Of a DNA stretch of 64,000 nucleotides, positions 9,686 to 19,795 are shown one piece after another. The notes beneath the pieces were generated by a model that saw only the letters and a list, made by a program, of their open reading frames with translations, ran no database searches and had not been told where the DNA came from. Every line of letters starts with the position of its first letter. Within the stretch, counting starts at the first letter, position 1. The stretch covers positions 2,976,001 to 3,040,000 of the forward strand of contig NZ_CP026167.1 of assembly GCF_002902985.1 (NCBI RefSeq), given 5' to 3'. Origin of the DNA: Leclercia sp. LSNIH1 (GTDB taxonomy: Bacteria; Pseudomonadota; Gammaproteobacteria; Enterobacterales; Enterobacteriaceae). Position numbers and translations under genes: made by a program.

Positions 9686-10931
9686 CGCGCTGCAGCAGTG
9701 GCACCGCCTGTTTGAGGCACAGGGCGGAACCCGCTCTGAACAGGCCCAGCAGCACCTGCAGCAGATGCTGCGCCTCGGGTTGCCGACGCGTAAGCACGAA
9801 AACTGGAAATATACCCCGCTGGAAGGGTTGCTTAACGGCGAGTTTGTTTCCCGACCCGCCAGGGTGGCAGCGAGCGATCGGGATGCCCTGGCGCTTACTC
9901 TCGACGCCACGCGGCTGGTCTTTGTTGACGGACGCTTTAGTCCGGAACTGAGCGACAGCACCGACGGCAGCGGGTTTGAGGTGACCATTAACGACGAGCG
10001 GCAAAGCCTGGCGGCACCGGTTCAGCCGGAGCTGTTCCTGCATCTGACCGAAAGTCTGGCCCAGAGCGTGACGCATATCAGCGTGAAACGTAACGCCCGT
10101 CCTGAAAAGCCGCTGCTGCTGATGCACATCACCCAGGGACTTGAAGGCGAAGAGATCAACACTGCTCACTATCGTCACCATCTGGAACTGGCGCAGGGTG
10201 CAGAAGCAACCATCATTGAGCATTACGTAAGTCTCAATGAGATGCACCATTTCACCGGCTCGCGCCTGACCATGAACGTGGCGGCCAACGCCCGGCTGCA
10301 CCATATCAAGCTGGCGTTCGAGAACGCGGCGAGCCACCACTTCGCCCATAACGACCTGTTGATGGCCGCCGATGCGACGGCATTCAGCCACAGCTTCCTG
10401 CTGGGGGGCGCAGTACTGCGCCATAACACCAGCACCCAGCATAACGGCGAAAATACGACCCTGCGCATCAACAGCCTGGCGATGCCGGTGAAATCTGAAG
10501 TGTGCGACACCCGTACCTGGCTTGAGCACAACAAGGGCTACTGCAACAGCCGCCAGCTGCATAAAACCATCGTCAGCGATAAGGGGCGGGCCGTCTTCAA
10601 CGGGCTAATCAACGTGGCGCAGCACGCCATCAAAACCGACGGTCAGATGACCAACAACAATCTGCTGATGGGGCGACTGGCGGAGGTGGACACCAAACCG
10701 CAGCTGGAAATTTACGCCGATGATGTGAAGTGCAGCCACGGCGCCACCGTGGGGCGGATCGACGATGAGCAGATGTTCTATCTGCGCTCCCGCGGGATCG
10801 ATAAGCAGGCGGCCGAGAAGATGATTATCTACGCCTTTGCCGCCGAACTGACCGAAGCCCTCGACGATGAAACGTTAAGACAGCAGGTGCTGGCGCGTAT
10901 CGGCCAGCGTCTGCCTGGAGGTGTGGCATGA
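9660..10931 (+). CDS. sufD: SufD, scaffold subunit of SufBC2D
   Basis: 423 residues from the ATG at 9660 ([11 protein letters not shown]), identical in length to E. coli SufD. A longer frame starting earlier inside sufC has no RBS. The N-terminal helical part contains [15 protein letters not shown], followed by the right-handed beta-helix with [19 protein letters not shown] near the C-terminus, where the conserved His participates in iron acquisition. It overlaps sufC by 26 bases and sufS by 4 (ATGA), which indicates tight translational coupling. Confidence 0.97.
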   Translation: MAGLANSSNALQQWHRLFEAQGGTRSEQAQQHLQQMLRLGLPTRKHENWKYTPLEGLLNGEFVSRPARVAASDRDALALTLDATRLVFVDGRFSPELSDSTDGSGFEVTINDERQSLAAPVQPELFLHLTESLAQSVTHISVKRNARPEKPLLLMHITQGLEGEEINTAHYRHHLELAQGAEATIIEHYVSLNEMHHFTGSRLTMNVAANARLHHIKLAFENAASHHFAHNDLLMAADATAFSHSFLLGGAVLRHNTSTQHNGENTTLRINSLAMPVKSEVCDTRTWLEHNKGYCNSRQLHKTIVSDKGRAVFNGLINVAQHAIKTDGQMTNNNLLMGRLAEVDTKPQLEIYADDVKCSHGATVGRIDDEQMFYLRSRGIDKQAAEKMIIYAFAAELTEALDDETLRQQVLARIGQRLPGGVA

Positions 10932-12148
10932 TTTTCCCTGTAGAGAAAGTGCGGGCGGATTTTCCTGTCCTGACCCGTGAAGTAAACGGTCTGCCGCTTG
11001 CCTATCTCGACAGCGCCGCCAGCGCGCAAAAGCCCACGCAGGTGATCGAGGCCGAGGCGGAGTTTTACCGGCATGGTTACGCGGCGGTGCACCGGGGGAT
11101 CCACACCCTCAGCGCCGAGGCGACGCAGCGGATGGAGAATGTCCGTACCCGCGCGGCAACATTTTTAAACGCCCGCTCGCCGGAGGAGCTGGTCTTTGTG
11201 CGCGGTACCACCGAAGGGATCAACCTGGTGGCGAACAGCTGGGGCAGCGCCGAAGTGCACGCGGGCGATAACATCCTCATCAGTCAGATGGAGCACCACG
11301 CCAATATCGTGCCCTGGCAGATGCTGTGCGAGCGCGTCGGGGCGGAACTGCGGGTTATCCCGCTTAACGAAGATGGCACGTTACAGCTTGAACAGCTGGA
11401 TACCTTGCTGGATGAACGCACCCGGCTGGTGGCCATTACTCAGATCTCCAACGTGCTGGGTACCGTAAACCCGGTGGCGGAGATTATCGCCAAAGCCCAC
11501 CAGGTGGGGGCGAAAGTGCTGATTGATGGCGCCCAGGCGGTGATGCACCATACGGTGGATGTCCAGGCGCTGGACTGCGACTTCTACGTCTTTTCCGGCC
11601 ATAAGCTCTACGGGCCTACCGGTATCGGCGTGCTGTACGTCAAAGATGAGATTTTACAGGCGATGCCGCCGTGGGAAGGGGGCGGGTCGATGATCGCCAC
11701 CGTCAGCCTGAGCGGAGGCACAACCTACGCCCGGGCGCCGTGGCGCTTTGAGGCGGGCACGCCTAACACCGGCGGCATTATCGGGCTGGGCGCGGCGATG
11801 GAGTATGTGTCAGGCATCGGCCTTGATGCTATCGCCGAATATGAACAGATGCTGATGCGCTACGCTCTGGCGGAACTTGCCAGCGTGCCGGATCTCACGC
11901 TGTATGGCCCGGCGGACCGTCAGGGTGTTATTGCCTTTAACCTTGGCAAACACCACGCCTATGACGTGGGCAGTTTTCTCGATAACTACGGGGTGGCGGT
12001 GCGAACCGGACACCACTGCGCTATGCCGCTGATGGCGTTTTATCAGGTACCGGCGATGTGCCGCGCATCGCTGGTGATGTACAACACACTGGAAGAGGTC
12101 GACAGACTGGTGGCCGGGCTGAAGCGTATCCACCAGCTGCTGGGCTAA
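10928..12148 (+). CDS. sufS: SufS, PLP cysteine desulfurase
   Basis: 406 residues, class V aminotransferase fold. The PLP lysine is in [13 protein letters not shown] (about 226) and the persulfide-forming cysteine in [11 protein letters not shown] (about 364), the type II desulfurase pattern. It removes sulfur from L-cysteine and hands the persulfide to SufE. It starts in the ATGA overlap with sufD. Confidence 0.97.
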   Translation: MIFPVEKVRADFPVLTREVNGLPLAYLDSAASAQKPTQVIEAEAEFYRHGYAAVHRGIHTLSAEATQRMENVRTRAATFLNARSPEELVFVRGTTEGINLVANSWGSAEVHAGDNILISQMEHHANIVPWQMLCERVGAELRVIPLNEDGTLQLEQLDTLLDERTRLVAITQISNVLGTVNPVAEIIAKAHQVGAKVLIDGAQAVMHHTVDVQALDCDFYVFSGHKLYGPTGIGVLYVKDEILQAMPPWEGGGSMIATVSLSGGTTYARAPWRFEAGTPNTGGIIGLGAAMEYVSGIGLDAIAEYEQMLMRYALAELASVPDLTLYGPADRQGVIAFNLGKHHAYDVGSFLDNYGVAVRTGHHCAMPLMAFYQVPAMCRASLVMYNTLEEVDRLVAGLKRIHQLLG

Positions 12149-12162
12149 AAAGAGGGCAAGAG

Positions 12163-12579
12163 ATGGCTGCATTGCCAGACAGAGATAAATTGCTGCGTAA
12201 TTTTACGCGTTGCGCAAACTGGGAAGAGAAGTACCTCTACATCATTGAGCTGGGGCAGCGTCTGCCTGCCCTCAGCGAAAGCGACCACGTCCCGGAAAAT
12301 AGTATTCAGGGGTGTCAGAGCCAGGTGTGGATAATAATGCACCAGAATGAAGCCGGGGTGATTGAATTAGCGGGCGACAGTGATGCGGCAATAGTCAAAG
12401 GCCTTATTGCCGTCGTGTTTATTTTATATCAGCAGATGTCCGCCCAGGATATTGTCGCTTTTGACGTCCGCCCGTGGTTTGAAAAAATGGCCCTCACCCA
12501 GCATTTAACCCCCTCCCGATCCCAGGGGCTTGAGGCGATGATCCGCGCAATCCGCTCCAAAGCCGCCAACATTAGCTAA
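12163..12579 (+). CDS. sufE: SufE, sulfur acceptor for SufS
   Basis: 138 residues from the ATG at 12163 ([11 protein letters not shown]), behind an AGAG-type RBS and 14 bases after sufS. The active cysteine is Cys51 in [11 protein letters not shown]. SufE takes the persulfide from SufS, stimulates it, and transfers sulfur to SufB. A frame that begins earlier inside sufS is not supported. Confidence 0.97.
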   Translation: MAALPDRDKLLRNFTRCANWEEKYLYIIELGQRLPALSESDHVPENSIQGCQSQVWIIMHQNEAGVIELAGDSDAAIVKGLIAVVFILYQQMSAQDIVAFDVRPWFEKMALTQHLTPSRSQGLEAMIRAIRSKAANIS

Positions 12580-12605
12580 ACTATCAGGACAGCCCTCATT
12601 CTGCT

Positions 12606-12636
12606 CCGCGAGACGGCTCCCGCCTCGCGGATTTTT
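12606..12636 (+). terminator. Terminator of the suf operon
   Basis: Stem CCGCGAG/CTCGCGG (12606-12612, 12624-12630) followed by ATTTTT, 27 bases after the sufE stop. Confidence 0.8.
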
Positions 12637-12676
12637 CAGCTTTCTGACGTTCTGTCAGTGAATAAGGAATCTCAGT

Positions 12677-13675
12677 ATGAAGCGCGCGTCTTTATTAACT
12701 CTCATTCTTTTAGGTTCGCTCAGCGCGCTTAATAGCGCCCGGGCGGTGGATTATCCTTTGCCAGCGGCGGGTAGCCGGTTAATCGGGCAAAATCAGACCT
12801 ATGTTGTTCAGGAAGGTGATAATAACCTGCAGGCCATTGCGCGCCGATTTAATACCGCTGCGCATTTAATACTCGAAGCCAATAATACTATCGCCCCGGT
12901 CTATCCGGCGCCGGGAACGGTGATCACCATTCCGTCGCAAATGTTGCTGCCGGATACCCCCCGGGAAGGGATTGTGGTGAATCTGGCGGAGCTGCGGCTC
13001 TACTTCTATCCCCCGGGTGAAAATAGCGTGCAGGTCTATCCGCTGGGTATTGGACAGCTGGGGCTGGACACGCCGGTGACCACCACCCGCATCAGCCAGA
13101 AGATCCCGAATCCGACCTGGACGCCAACTGCGGGCATCAGAGCGCGCTCGCTGGCCCAGGGCATCAAACTGCCGCCGGTAGTACCCGCAGGGCCAAATAA
13201 CCCGTTAGGACGCTTTGCGCTGCGTCTGGGCGTGGGTAACGGTGAATACCTGATCCATGGCACCAGCGCGCCCGACAGCGTGGGGCTGCGCGTCAGTTCC
13301 GGTTGTATGCGTATGAATGCGCCGGATATCAAAGCGCTCTTCGCCCAGACCTCTGTCGGCACGCGGGTGCAGATCATCAATGAGCCGGTGAAGTTCTCGG
13401 TTGAGCCGGACGGTAAGCGCTACGTTGAAGTGCATCGTCCGCTGGCGACGATGGAAGGGGAGAATCCGCAAACGCTGGCGATTGCCCACTCCAGTGCGCT
13501 TGCATCCTTTATGTCGCAGAGCGGCAGCGATAAGACGTTAGTGAACAAAGCGTTGTCGCGTCGGGCGGGTATCCCGGTAGAGGTCTCGACAGGTGCCGGG
13601 GCGAATGTGAACAGTAGTGGGCTTTCAGCGAAGAACACGCTTTCGTCGGTGGGGCATGAACAGGCGATTCAGTAA
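12677..13675 (+). CDS. ldtE: LdtE (YnhG), L,D-transpeptidase
   Basis: 332 residues. A signal peptide (about 1-23, ending SARA) is followed by a LysM peptidoglycan-binding domain (about 41-86, [18 protein letters not shown]) and then the YkuD catalytic domain (about 97-232) with His194 in IHGT and nucleophile Cys210 in SSGCMRM. A Ser/Ala-rich C-terminal extension follows. It makes meso-Dap3-meso-Dap3 cross-links in the periplasm. It sits between the suf operon and lpp as in E. coli. Confidence 0.94.
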   Translation: MKRASLLTLILLGSLSALNSARAVDYPLPAAGSRLIGQNQTYVVQEGDNNLQAIARRFNTAAHLILEANNTIAPVYPAPGTVITIPSQMLLPDTPREGIVVNLAELRLYFYPPGENSVQVYPLGIGQLGLDTPVTTTRISQKIPNPTWTPTAGIRARSLAQGIKLPPVVPAGPNNPLGRFALRLGVGNGEYLIHGTSAPDSVGLRVSSGCMRMNAPDIKALFAQTSVGTRVQIINEPVKFSVEPDGKRYVEVHRPLATMEGENPQTLAIAHSSALASFMSQSGSDKTLVNKALSRRAGIPVEVSTGAGANVNSSGLSAKNTLSSVGHEQAIQ

Positions 13676-13689
13676 AGCGAAATGCGGGG

Positions 13690-13723
13690 CAAAAAAAAAT
13701 GGCGCACAATGTGCGCCATTTTA
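13690..13723 (-). terminator. Terminator of lpp, bidirectional with ldtE
   Basis: Stem ATGGCGCAC/GTGCGCCAT with flanking A and T runs on both sides. It lies 16 bases beyond the lpp stop and 15 beyond the ldtE stop. On the lpp strand a run of nine T follows the stem. Confidence 0.9.
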
Positions 13724-13738
13724 TTAACACAGGTACTA

Positions 13739-13987
<249 letters not shown>

Positions 13988-14019
13988 CTAGATTGAGTTA
14001 ATCTCCATGTAGCGTTACA

Positions 14020-14050
14020 AGTATTACACAAAGTTTTTTAGGTTGAGAAT
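14020..14050 (-). promoter_or_regulatory. lpp promoter
   Basis: On the reverse strand an A/T-rich block, TTCTCAACC, 14 A/T-rich bases and TAATACT (14026-14020) reproduce the E. coli lpp promoter. A conserved leader that I recognise from E. coli follows up to the lpp start. Confidence 0.75.
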
Positions 14051-14232
14051 ATTTTTTTGATGGGAATATGCCTATTTTTGATCGTTCGCTCAAAGAAGCA
14101 CCTGTTTTGACTATTTCATGGAAAATATTGTGTTAAAACAGACAATTTTCATCGGATTCATCTTAGAAAACGACCCCGTTAAATAGAAAAACCCGATTTG
14201 CTTTTTTAATAAATTTGGCTGATAGCGGAAAT
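14051..14232. other. Intergenic, lpp upstream region
   Basis: About 180 bases of A/T-rich sequence between the lpp promoter and the pykF terminator. No gene is seen. The A/T-tracts probably act as the UP-like element typical for lpp. Confidence 0.5.
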
Positions 14233-14262
14233 AAAAAAAGCGCCCCGAAGGACGCTTTTTAT
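14233..14262 (-). terminator. Terminator of pykF
   Basis: Hairpin AAAAAGCG-CCCCGAAGG-ACGCTTTTT with a T-run on the reverse strand, 23 bases after the pykF stop. Confidence 0.85.
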
Positions 14263-14285
14263 ACAAACTAATTCGAACGAAATTA

Positions 14286-15707
14286 TTACAGCACGTGAAC
14301 AGATGCGGTATTAGTGGTGCCGCTTGGAACCAGTGCACCAGAAACCATCACCACAACGTCGCCTTTCTGCGCCAGGCCACGTTCAACCAGCTGCAGGGCC
14401 ACTTCTTTACCCAGGCGGTAGAAATCGTCAGTAGAGGCGATCTCTTTTACCAGGTGTGGGACCACGCCTTTGCTCAGCACCAGTTGACGCGCGGTGGTTT
14501 CGTTGGTGGTCAGCGCCAGAATGGTCGCGTCCGGGAAGTATTTACGCACTGCGCGAGCAGATTTACCGCCCTGGGTGGCGACGACAATCAGCGGTGCTTC
14601 CAGTTTCTCGGCGGTTTCTACCGCGCCACGGCACACGGCTTCGGTGATGCGCAGTTTACGGCTGTCGTTGTTGTAATCCAGACGGCTCTTCATCACGCGG
14701 TCGGTACGCTCACAGATGGTCGCCATGATAGAGACCGCTTCCAGCGGGTACTTACCTTTAGCCGATTCGCCAGAGAGCATTACCGCATCGGTACCGTCGA
14801 GGATGGCGTTCGCCACGTCGCCAGCTTCTGCGCGGGTAGGGCGTGGGTTTTTGATCATGGAGTCCAGCATCTGCGTTGCGGTGATAACCACTTTACGCGC
14901 GCGAACACACTTCTCGATCATCATCTTCTGCGCGAAGATCACCTCTTCAACCGGGATCTCAACGCCCAGGTCACCACGCGCAACCATGATGCCGTCAGAG
15001 GCTTCGAGGATTTCGTCGAAGTTGTTCAGGCCTTCCTGGTTTTCGATTTTGGAGATGATCTGGATGTTTTCGCCGCCGTGGGCTTTCAGGTGCTCACGGA
15101 TTTCAACAACGTCAGAACGCTTACGGATAAAGGAAGCTGCAACGAAGTCAACGCCTTGCTCGCAACCGAAGATCAGGTCCTGTTTGTCTTTCTCAGCCAG
15201 GGCTGGCAGCGCGATGGAAACGCCTGGCAGGTTAACGCCTTTGTTTTCGCCCAGGTCGCCGTTGTTCAGCACTTTACAGATAACTTTGTTACCTTCGATA
15301 GCGGTGACTTCCATACCGATCAGGCCGTCGTCCACCAGAACGGTGTTACCGACGGACAGGTCGCTGGTGAAGCCTTCATAGGTCACAGCAACGATTTCAC
15401 TGTTGCCGACAACAGACTTGTCTGTAGTGAAGGTGAAAGTCTGTCCCGCTTTCAGCGAAACGTCGTTGCCGCCTTCCAGTTTAATGGTACGAATTTCTGG
15501 ACCTTTGGTATCCAGCAGGATTGCTGCTTTTTTACCGGTCTTGCTCATCACGTTGCGCAGGTTCTGGATGCGCTGGCCGTGTTCAGCATAGTCACCGTGA
15601 GAGAAGTTCAGACGCATCACGTTCATGCCGGCGTCCAGCATTTTGGTCAGCATCTCTTCAGATTCGGTTTTCGGGCCGATGGTGCAAACAATTTTCGTCT
15701 TTTTCAT
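14286..15707 (-). CDS. pykF: PykF, pyruvate kinase I
   Basis: 473 residues, type I pyruvate kinase activated by fructose 1,6-bisphosphate. Visible motifs are [34 protein letters not shown] (the Lys-Glu metal site), [10 protein letters not shown] and [10 protein letters not shown]. It converts PEP and ADP to pyruvate and ATP. Compared with the E. coli sequence I remember, there are three extra residues near the C-terminus (LVERG in place of a shorter loop). A Cra box lies in its promoter. The opposite strand is also open over the whole gene, but that is a codon-usage shadow. Confidence 0.97.
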   Translation of the reverse strand: MKKTKIVCTIGPKTESEEMLTKMLDAGMNVMRLNFSHGDYAEHGQRIQNLRNVMSKTGKKAAILLDTKGPEIRTIKLEGGNDVSLKAGQTFTFTTDKSVVGNSEIVAVTYEGFTSDLSVGNTVLVDDGLIGMEVTAIEGNKVICKVLNNGDLGENKGVNLPGVSIALPALAEKDKQDLIFGCEQGVDFVAASFIRKRSDVVEIREHLKAHGGENIQIISKIENQEGLNNFDEILEASDGIMVARGDLGVEIPVEEVIFAQKMMIEKCVRARKVVITATQMLDSMIKNPRPTRAEAGDVANAILDGTDAVMLSGESAKGKYPLEAVSIMATICERTDRVMKSRLDYNNDSRKLRITEAVCRGAVETAEKLEAPLIVVATQGGKSARAVRKYFPDATILALTTNETTARQLVLSKGVVPHLVKEIASTDDFYRLGKEVALQLVERGLAQKGDVVVMVSGALVPSGTTNTASVHVL

Positions 15708-15911
15708 GACAGTCTTAGTCTTTAAGTTGGGAAGGATATGGAAATCTCGCTCCGGGGGCGCAGAGCCCTGGAGTCAAACCTGTGTTGCGAAATTTTTTAT
15801 GGCACGCAGTAAGGATAGGTGACATCAATTGAGCGTGCAGAAGAATGTGTGCCTGTGTTTCAGCCCAGGGAGAGAGGTTAAGTTGTATGCGTTGTTTTTT
15901 GTAGTCCAAGC
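15708..15911. other. pykF leader region
   Basis: About 200 bases between the pykF start and the Cra site, presumably the long 5' UTR. No coding frame with an RBS is seen. Confidence 0.4.
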
Positions 15912-15925
15912 GCTGAAACCATTCA
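15912..15925. promoter_or_regulatory. Cra (FruR) operator of pykF
   Basis: GCTGAAACCATTCA fits the Cra consensus (TGAAWC-SN-TTCA) without mismatch. On the pykF strand it lies 18 bases downstream of a TATAAT -10 element (15948-15943), over the first transcribed bases. This is the layout for repression by Cra when fructose phosphates are low. Confidence 0.85.
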
Positions 15926-16290
15926 TCAGAAGACAGGCGCGCATTATACGCTGAAAGATGCGCAAAAGGAAAATGAAAACAGCGTTTCAAAAATTATATA
16001 TGCAGTTTTACAAAGGGTTGTTATCAATGCGTTAAGGTTGACCGCGTAGATGTTGCACTCGCGAAAAACCTTCAGGCAAATGCCCCATTTTTATGGCGTT
16101 TCGCTATGGCGACTTTTTAGCTATCGATTGCAGAAAATTAGCAAAGGCCTTCTCCCCAGGTGTCACGCCTCTTATCACTCAAAGTTATAAGATATTCCTT
16201 TTCATTCATTCAAAAGTTAATAACGGCTGTTTACTATCGTTTGGACATCCATACTGCTAAACCGCCACAGGCGAACGGATTACCCGAAGA
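15926..16290. other. Divergent promoter region pykF / Met-type importer
   Basis: Contains the pykF -10 (15943-15948). The remaining 330 bases are A/T-rich with no gene. Shortly before the importer start there is GGACATCCATACTGCT (16243-16258), which resembles two tandem MetJ half-sites with 5 of 8 matches each, too weak to call. Confidence 0.4.
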
Positions 16291-17313
16291 ATGATTGTAC
16301 TCAGGAATATTTCAAAGATTTTTGACAACGGAAAAGTGGCGCTGACAGCCGTTGATAACGTGAACCTGACGATAGAGCAGGGGCAAATTTATGGAATTAT
16401 TGGCTACAGCGGCGCGGGTAAAAGTACCTTAATCCGCCTGCTCAATGGCCTGGAAAAGCCGACCACCGGCAGCGTGACGATTAACGGACACGACATCTCC
16501 GCGGCGAAAGGTGAAACCCTGCGCCAGGCGCGGCTGAAGATCAGTATGGTGTTTCAGCACTTCAATCTGCTGTGGTCGCGCACCGTGAGCGAGAACATCG
16601 CCTTTTCAATGCAGATTGCCGGGGTGCCTAAAGCCAAAATCAAAGCCCGCGTGGCAGAACTGGTTGAGCTGGTGGGGCTGAAAGGCCGCGAACAGGCTTA
16701 TCCGTCCCAGCTTAGCGGTGGGCAAAAGCAGCGCGTGGGCATTGCCCGCGCGCTGGCCAACAACCCGGACGTGCTGCTCTGCGACGAGGCCACGTCGGCG
16801 CTGGATCCCCAGACCACCGATCAGATCCTCGATCTGCTCCTCGACATCAACCGTCGTTTTAAGCTCACCATTGTACTCATCACCCATGAGATGCACGTGG
16901 TGCGCAAAATCTGTGACCGTGTGGCGGTGATGGAAAACGGCAAAGTGGTGGAAGAGGGCGACGTGCTGCAGGTCTTTACCCATCCTCAGCAGCCGATTAC
17001 GCAACAGTTTGTGCGTCAGGTCAGCCAGTACGCCGAAGACGAAACCTTTAACAGCGAGCTGGCAAACGAACTGGAAGGCACCGTTATTAAGCTGACCTTT
17101 ACCGGCCACAGCACCCACAAACCGGTCGTCGGGGAACTGACGTTGCGCTACGGCCTGCCGTTTAACATCCTGCACGGCAAAATGACACAAACCGCCCACG
17201 GCGTCTTCGGCCAGCTCTGGCTGCACGTGGTGGCAACAGATGAACAACTGAACAATATCCTCGCCGATTTGCAGCACAGTGATATTGAAGGCGAGGTAAT
17301 TAAACATGGCTGA
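16291..17313 (+). CDS. MetN-like ABC importer ATPase with NIL domain
   Basis: 340 residues. Walker A is GYSGAGKST (38-46), the signature LSGGQKQR (141-148), Walker [12 protein letters not shown]. The last 75 residues form a NIL/ACT-like domain that in MetN binds methionine and trans-inhibits transport. With the next two genes it makes a complete MetNIQ-type importer for methionine or a related amino acid. This is a second, non-core copy by position; E. coli has none between pykF and fumD. It overlaps the permease gene by 8 bases. Salmonella SfbABC is a related system. Confidence 0.85.
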   Translation: MIVLRNISKIFDNGKVALTAVDNVNLTIEQGQIYGIIGYSGAGKSTLIRLLNGLEKPTTGSVTINGHDISAAKGETLRQARLKISMVFQHFNLLWSRTVSENIAFSMQIAGVPKAKIKARVAELVELVGLKGREQAYPSQLSGGQKQRVGIARALANNPDVLLCDEATSALDPQTTDQILDLLLDINRRFKLTIVLITHEMHVVRKICDRVAVMENGKVVEEGDVLQVFTHPQQPITQQFVRQVSQYAEDETFNSELANELEGTVIKLTFTGHSTHKPVVGELTLRYGLPFNILHGKMTQTAHGVFGQLWLHVVATDEQLNNILADLQHSDIEGEVIKHG

Positions 17314-17974
17314 GAATCTCTTCCCGCACCTGAAATGGGACCAGCTCTGGGCCGCCACCCTGGAGACGCTGTATATGACCGCGCTCTCCGGCGTTGCGAC
17401 TTTTGTGCTCGGGCTTGTCCTCGGTCTGGCGCTCTTTTTAACCGCCCGGGGCGGCATGTTCCATAACCGCACGGTCTACAGCGTCATTTCGATTGTGGTG
17501 AACGTCTTCCGCTCCATCCCGTTCATCATTCTGATTGTGCTGCTGATCCCCTTCACCAAAACCGTGGTGGGGACCATCCTCGGGGCCAACGCCGCACTGC
17601 CTGCGTTGATCGTCGGTGCCGCGCCGTTCTACGCCCGTCTGGTAGAGATCGCCCTGCGTGAAGTGGACAAAGGGGTGATCGAGGCGACGCGCTCAATGGG
17701 CGCCCGACTCAGCACATTAATCTTTCGCGTTTTACTGCCGGAATCATCGCCTGCCCTGGTGTCAGGGATCACGGTGACGCTGATTGCCCTGGTGAGCTAC
17801 AGCGCCATGGCGGGGGTGATTGGTGCCGGTGGTCTGGGAAATCTGGCTTATCTGGAGGGATTCCAGCGCAACCATGGTGACGTCACGCTGGTGGCAACGG
17901 TGACCATTTTGATCATCGTTTTCATTATCCAGTTCTGCGGCGACATCATTACTTCCATTCTTGATAAAAGATAA
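17306..17974 (+). CDS. MetI-like ABC permease
   Basis: 222 residues, five to six membrane spans. The EAA-type coupling loop is VIEATRSMGARLSTLIFRVL around residue 125, and IALVSYSAMAGVIGAGGLGN, characteristic of MetI, is near 155-174. It forms the homodimeric inner-membrane channel for the ATPase encoded just upstream, whose gene it overlaps by 8 bases. Confidence 0.87.
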   Translation: MAENLFPHLKWDQLWAATLETLYMTALSGVATFVLGLVLGLALFLTARGGMFHNRTVYSVISIVVNVFRSIPFIILIVLLIPFTKTVVGTILGANAALPALIVGAAPFYARLVEIALREVDKGVIEATRSMGARLSTLIFRVLLPESSPALVSGITVTLIALVSYSAMAGVIGAGGLGNLAYLEGFQRNHGDVTLVATVTILIIVFIIQFCGDIITSILDKR

Positions 17975-18001
17975 ACACAACAATACACAGGAACCATCAT
18001 C

Positions 18002-18814
18002 ATGAAAAAGACACTGACGTTGATCGCCGCAGCAACCCTGAGCGCCCTGAGCTTTGCCTCCTGGGCTGATACCCTGACCGTGGGAGCCTCCAACACCCCG
18101 CACGCCGAAATTCTGGAGCAGGCGAAGCCGATTCTGGCGAAACAGGGTATCGATCTGGAGATCAAACCGTTCCAGGACTACATCCTGCCGAACACCGCGC
18201 TGGCGGGTCGTGACATCGATGCCAACTACTTCCAGCACATTCCATACCTCAACAGCGTGCTGAAAGATCACGCCGGGGATAAAGAGTACGATTTCGTCAG
18301 CGCCGGGGCGATCCACATCGAGCCAATCGGTATCTACTCCAAAAAATACAAGTCGCTGAAAGATCTGCCGGAAGGCGGCAAAATCATCATGCGTGATGCG
18401 GTCTCTGAAGAGGGACGTATCCTCTCTATCTTCGAGAAAGAGGGCGTGATCAAGCTGAAGCCGGGCATCGACAAAGTGACCGCGCGCATCAGCGACATCG
18501 TTGAGAACCCGAAAAAGCTGCAGTTCACCCCGAACGTAGAAGCCTCCCTGCTGCCGCAGATGTATAACAATGACGAGGGCGCGGCGGTTGTCATCAATGC
18601 CAACTACGCCATTGACGCCGGTCTGGACCCGGTTCACGACCCGATTGCGGTGGAGAGCGGTGAAAACAACCCGTACGCCAACATCATCACCGTTCACCGT
18701 GGCGATGAGAAGAAGAAAGACATCGTGGCGCTGGTGGACGTGCTGCACTCTAAAGAGATCCAGGACTGGATCCGCACCAAGTATAAAGGCGCGGTGATCC
18801 CGGTTAACAACTGA
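18002..18814 (+). CDS. MetQ/NlpA-family substrate-binding protein, non-lipidated
   Basis: 270 residues. Signal peptide 1-22 ends in SWA. There is no lipobox cysteine, unlike E. coli MetQ and NlpA, so the protein should be free in the periplasm. The family pattern VGASNTPHAEILE, FQDYILPNTAL and DANYFQHIPYL is clear. A good RBS (AGGAACC) precedes the start and the gene is 27 bases from the permease. The ligand is probably methionine or a derivative, inferred only from the family. Confidence 0.86.
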   Translation: MKKTLTLIAAATLSALSFASWADTLTVGASNTPHAEILEQAKPILAKQGIDLEIKPFQDYILPNTALAGRDIDANYFQHIPYLNSVLKDHAGDKEYDFVSAGAIHIEPIGIYSKKYKSLKDLPEGGKIIMRDAVSEEGRILSIFEKEGVIKLKPGIDKVTARISDIVENPKKLQFTPNVEASLLPQMYNNDEGAAVVINANYAIDAGLDPVHDPIAVESGENNPYANIITVHRGDEKKKDIVALVDVLHSKEIQDWIRTKYKGAVIPVNN

Positions 18815-18831
18815 TTTATCCGTTTGATTTC

Positions 18832-18865
18832 AAAGCCCGGCGAGTCTCTCGTCGGGCTTTTTTGT
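18832..18865 (+). terminator. Terminator of the Met-type importer operon
   Basis: Stem AAAGCCCGGCGAG/CTCGTCGGGCTTT with a TCT loop and a T-run, 17 bases after the last stop. Confidence 0.9.
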
Positions 18866-18918
18866 ATAACGGCGATGAATCTATTAAGCTGGCCTTTTAA
18901 GGCAACGGAGTGAAAGTC

Positions 18919-19128
18919 ATGGGCAATGTAACCAAAGACGAAGCGCTGTATCAGGAGATGTGTCGCGTGGTAGGCAAAGTCGTTCTTGAGATGCGCGATT
19001 TGGGGCAGGAGCCGAAGCATATCGTCATCGCCGGGGTACTACGCACCGCACTGGCAAACCAGCGGGTGAAACGCAGCGAATTAACCACCCAGGCGATGGA
19101 AACCGTCGTTAAAGCGCTGGCCGGTTAA
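18919..19128 (+). CDS. fumD: FumD, small fumarase
   Basis: 69 residues from the ATG at 18919, with ACGGAG 8 bases upstream; a GTG three codons earlier is possible but overlaps that RBS. The central CRVVGKVVLEMRDLGQEP and IVIAGVLRTALAN blocks equal E. coli FumD (YdhZ). The family is reported to hydrate fumarate to malate. In E. coli fumD follows pykF and precedes ydhY; here ydhYVWXUT are absent and other genes take their place. The 3' end overlaps the convergent permease gene by 20 bases. Confidence 0.93.
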   Translation: MGNVTKDEALYQEMCRVVGKVVLEMRDLGQEPKHIVIAGVLRTALANQRVKRSELTTQAMETVVKALAG

Positions 19129-19795
19129 GCCGCCAGCGTTTCGCCAGCTGTTCAACGCCACAGCACAGCAGGTAATAGACCACGCCAGTAAAAATAAAAA
19201 TAGCCGCCGGGTAGATCTGCACCCGGTTGTTCACCTGGCCTGCCACGGTGGTCAGCTCCGGCACGTTGACAATAAAGGCCAGTGAGGTGTCCTTCAGCAG
19301 GCTGATAAAAATCCCCATTAGCGAAGGCAGGGTGTTGCGCAACGCCTGCGGCAGCAAGAGTAACCCCAGCGTTTGCAGCGCGCCAAACCCCTGGGCCTGA
19401 GCGGCTTCATATTGTCCCCCAGGCAACGCATTCAGCCCGGCCAGCACGGAGTGCATCACGGCGGCGGCGGTAAACCACGCCAGCGCGAGAGTAACGGTCA
19501 GCGCCCCCGGCAGATCGCCTCCGGTGATGAGGGGTAACAGATACCACAGCCAGAAAATGACAAAAATCAGCGGGATGCCGCGGATAATCTCAGCCCACAG
19601 GAACAGGGCTTTGCGCAGGCCACCCGGGAAACGCCACGCCAGCCCCGCCAGCGCTATTCCAGCCGGAAACGCCAGCGCCGCGGCACCCAAAGCCATCAGT
19701 AGCGTCAACAGCACGCCGCCCGGCTCTCCGGTCGCAGTCCGTCCCCAGAGCAGATAATCCAGGTTATCGGTAATGACAGTAAGTCCGGCTAACAT
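19109..19795 (-). CDS. Polar amino acid ABC importer, permease 2
   Basis: 228 residues, HisMQ/GlnP-type permease. The EAA loop is YEAAQAQGFGALQTLGLLLL, followed by LPQALRNTLPSLMG. About five spans. It is the last gene of a four-gene operon (binding protein, ATPase, two permeases) read leftwards. It overlaps the upstream permease by 7 bases and the convergent fumD by 20 bases. Confidence 0.85.
   Translation of the reverse strand: MLAGLTVITDNLDYLLWGRTATGEPGGVLLTLLMALGAAALAFPAGIALAGLAWRFPGGLRKALFLWAEIIRGIPLIFVIFWLWYLLPLITGGDLPGALTVTLALAWFTAAAVMHSVLAGLNALPGGQYEAAQAQGFGALQTLGLLLLPQALRNTLPSLMGIFISLLKDTSLAFIVNVPELTTVAGQVNNRVQIYPAAIFIFTGVVYYLLCCGVEQLAKRWRLNRPAL

Noticed and set aside
14295..15725. 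A 476-codon open frame on the + strand opposite pykF
   Set aside because: It mirrors the whole pykF gene, has no RBS, and its residue mix is that of an antisense shadow of a highly biased gene.
16243..16258. Possible MetJ box before the Met-type importer
   Set aside because: Only 5 of 8 matches in each half-site; below what I would accept without a matrix scan.
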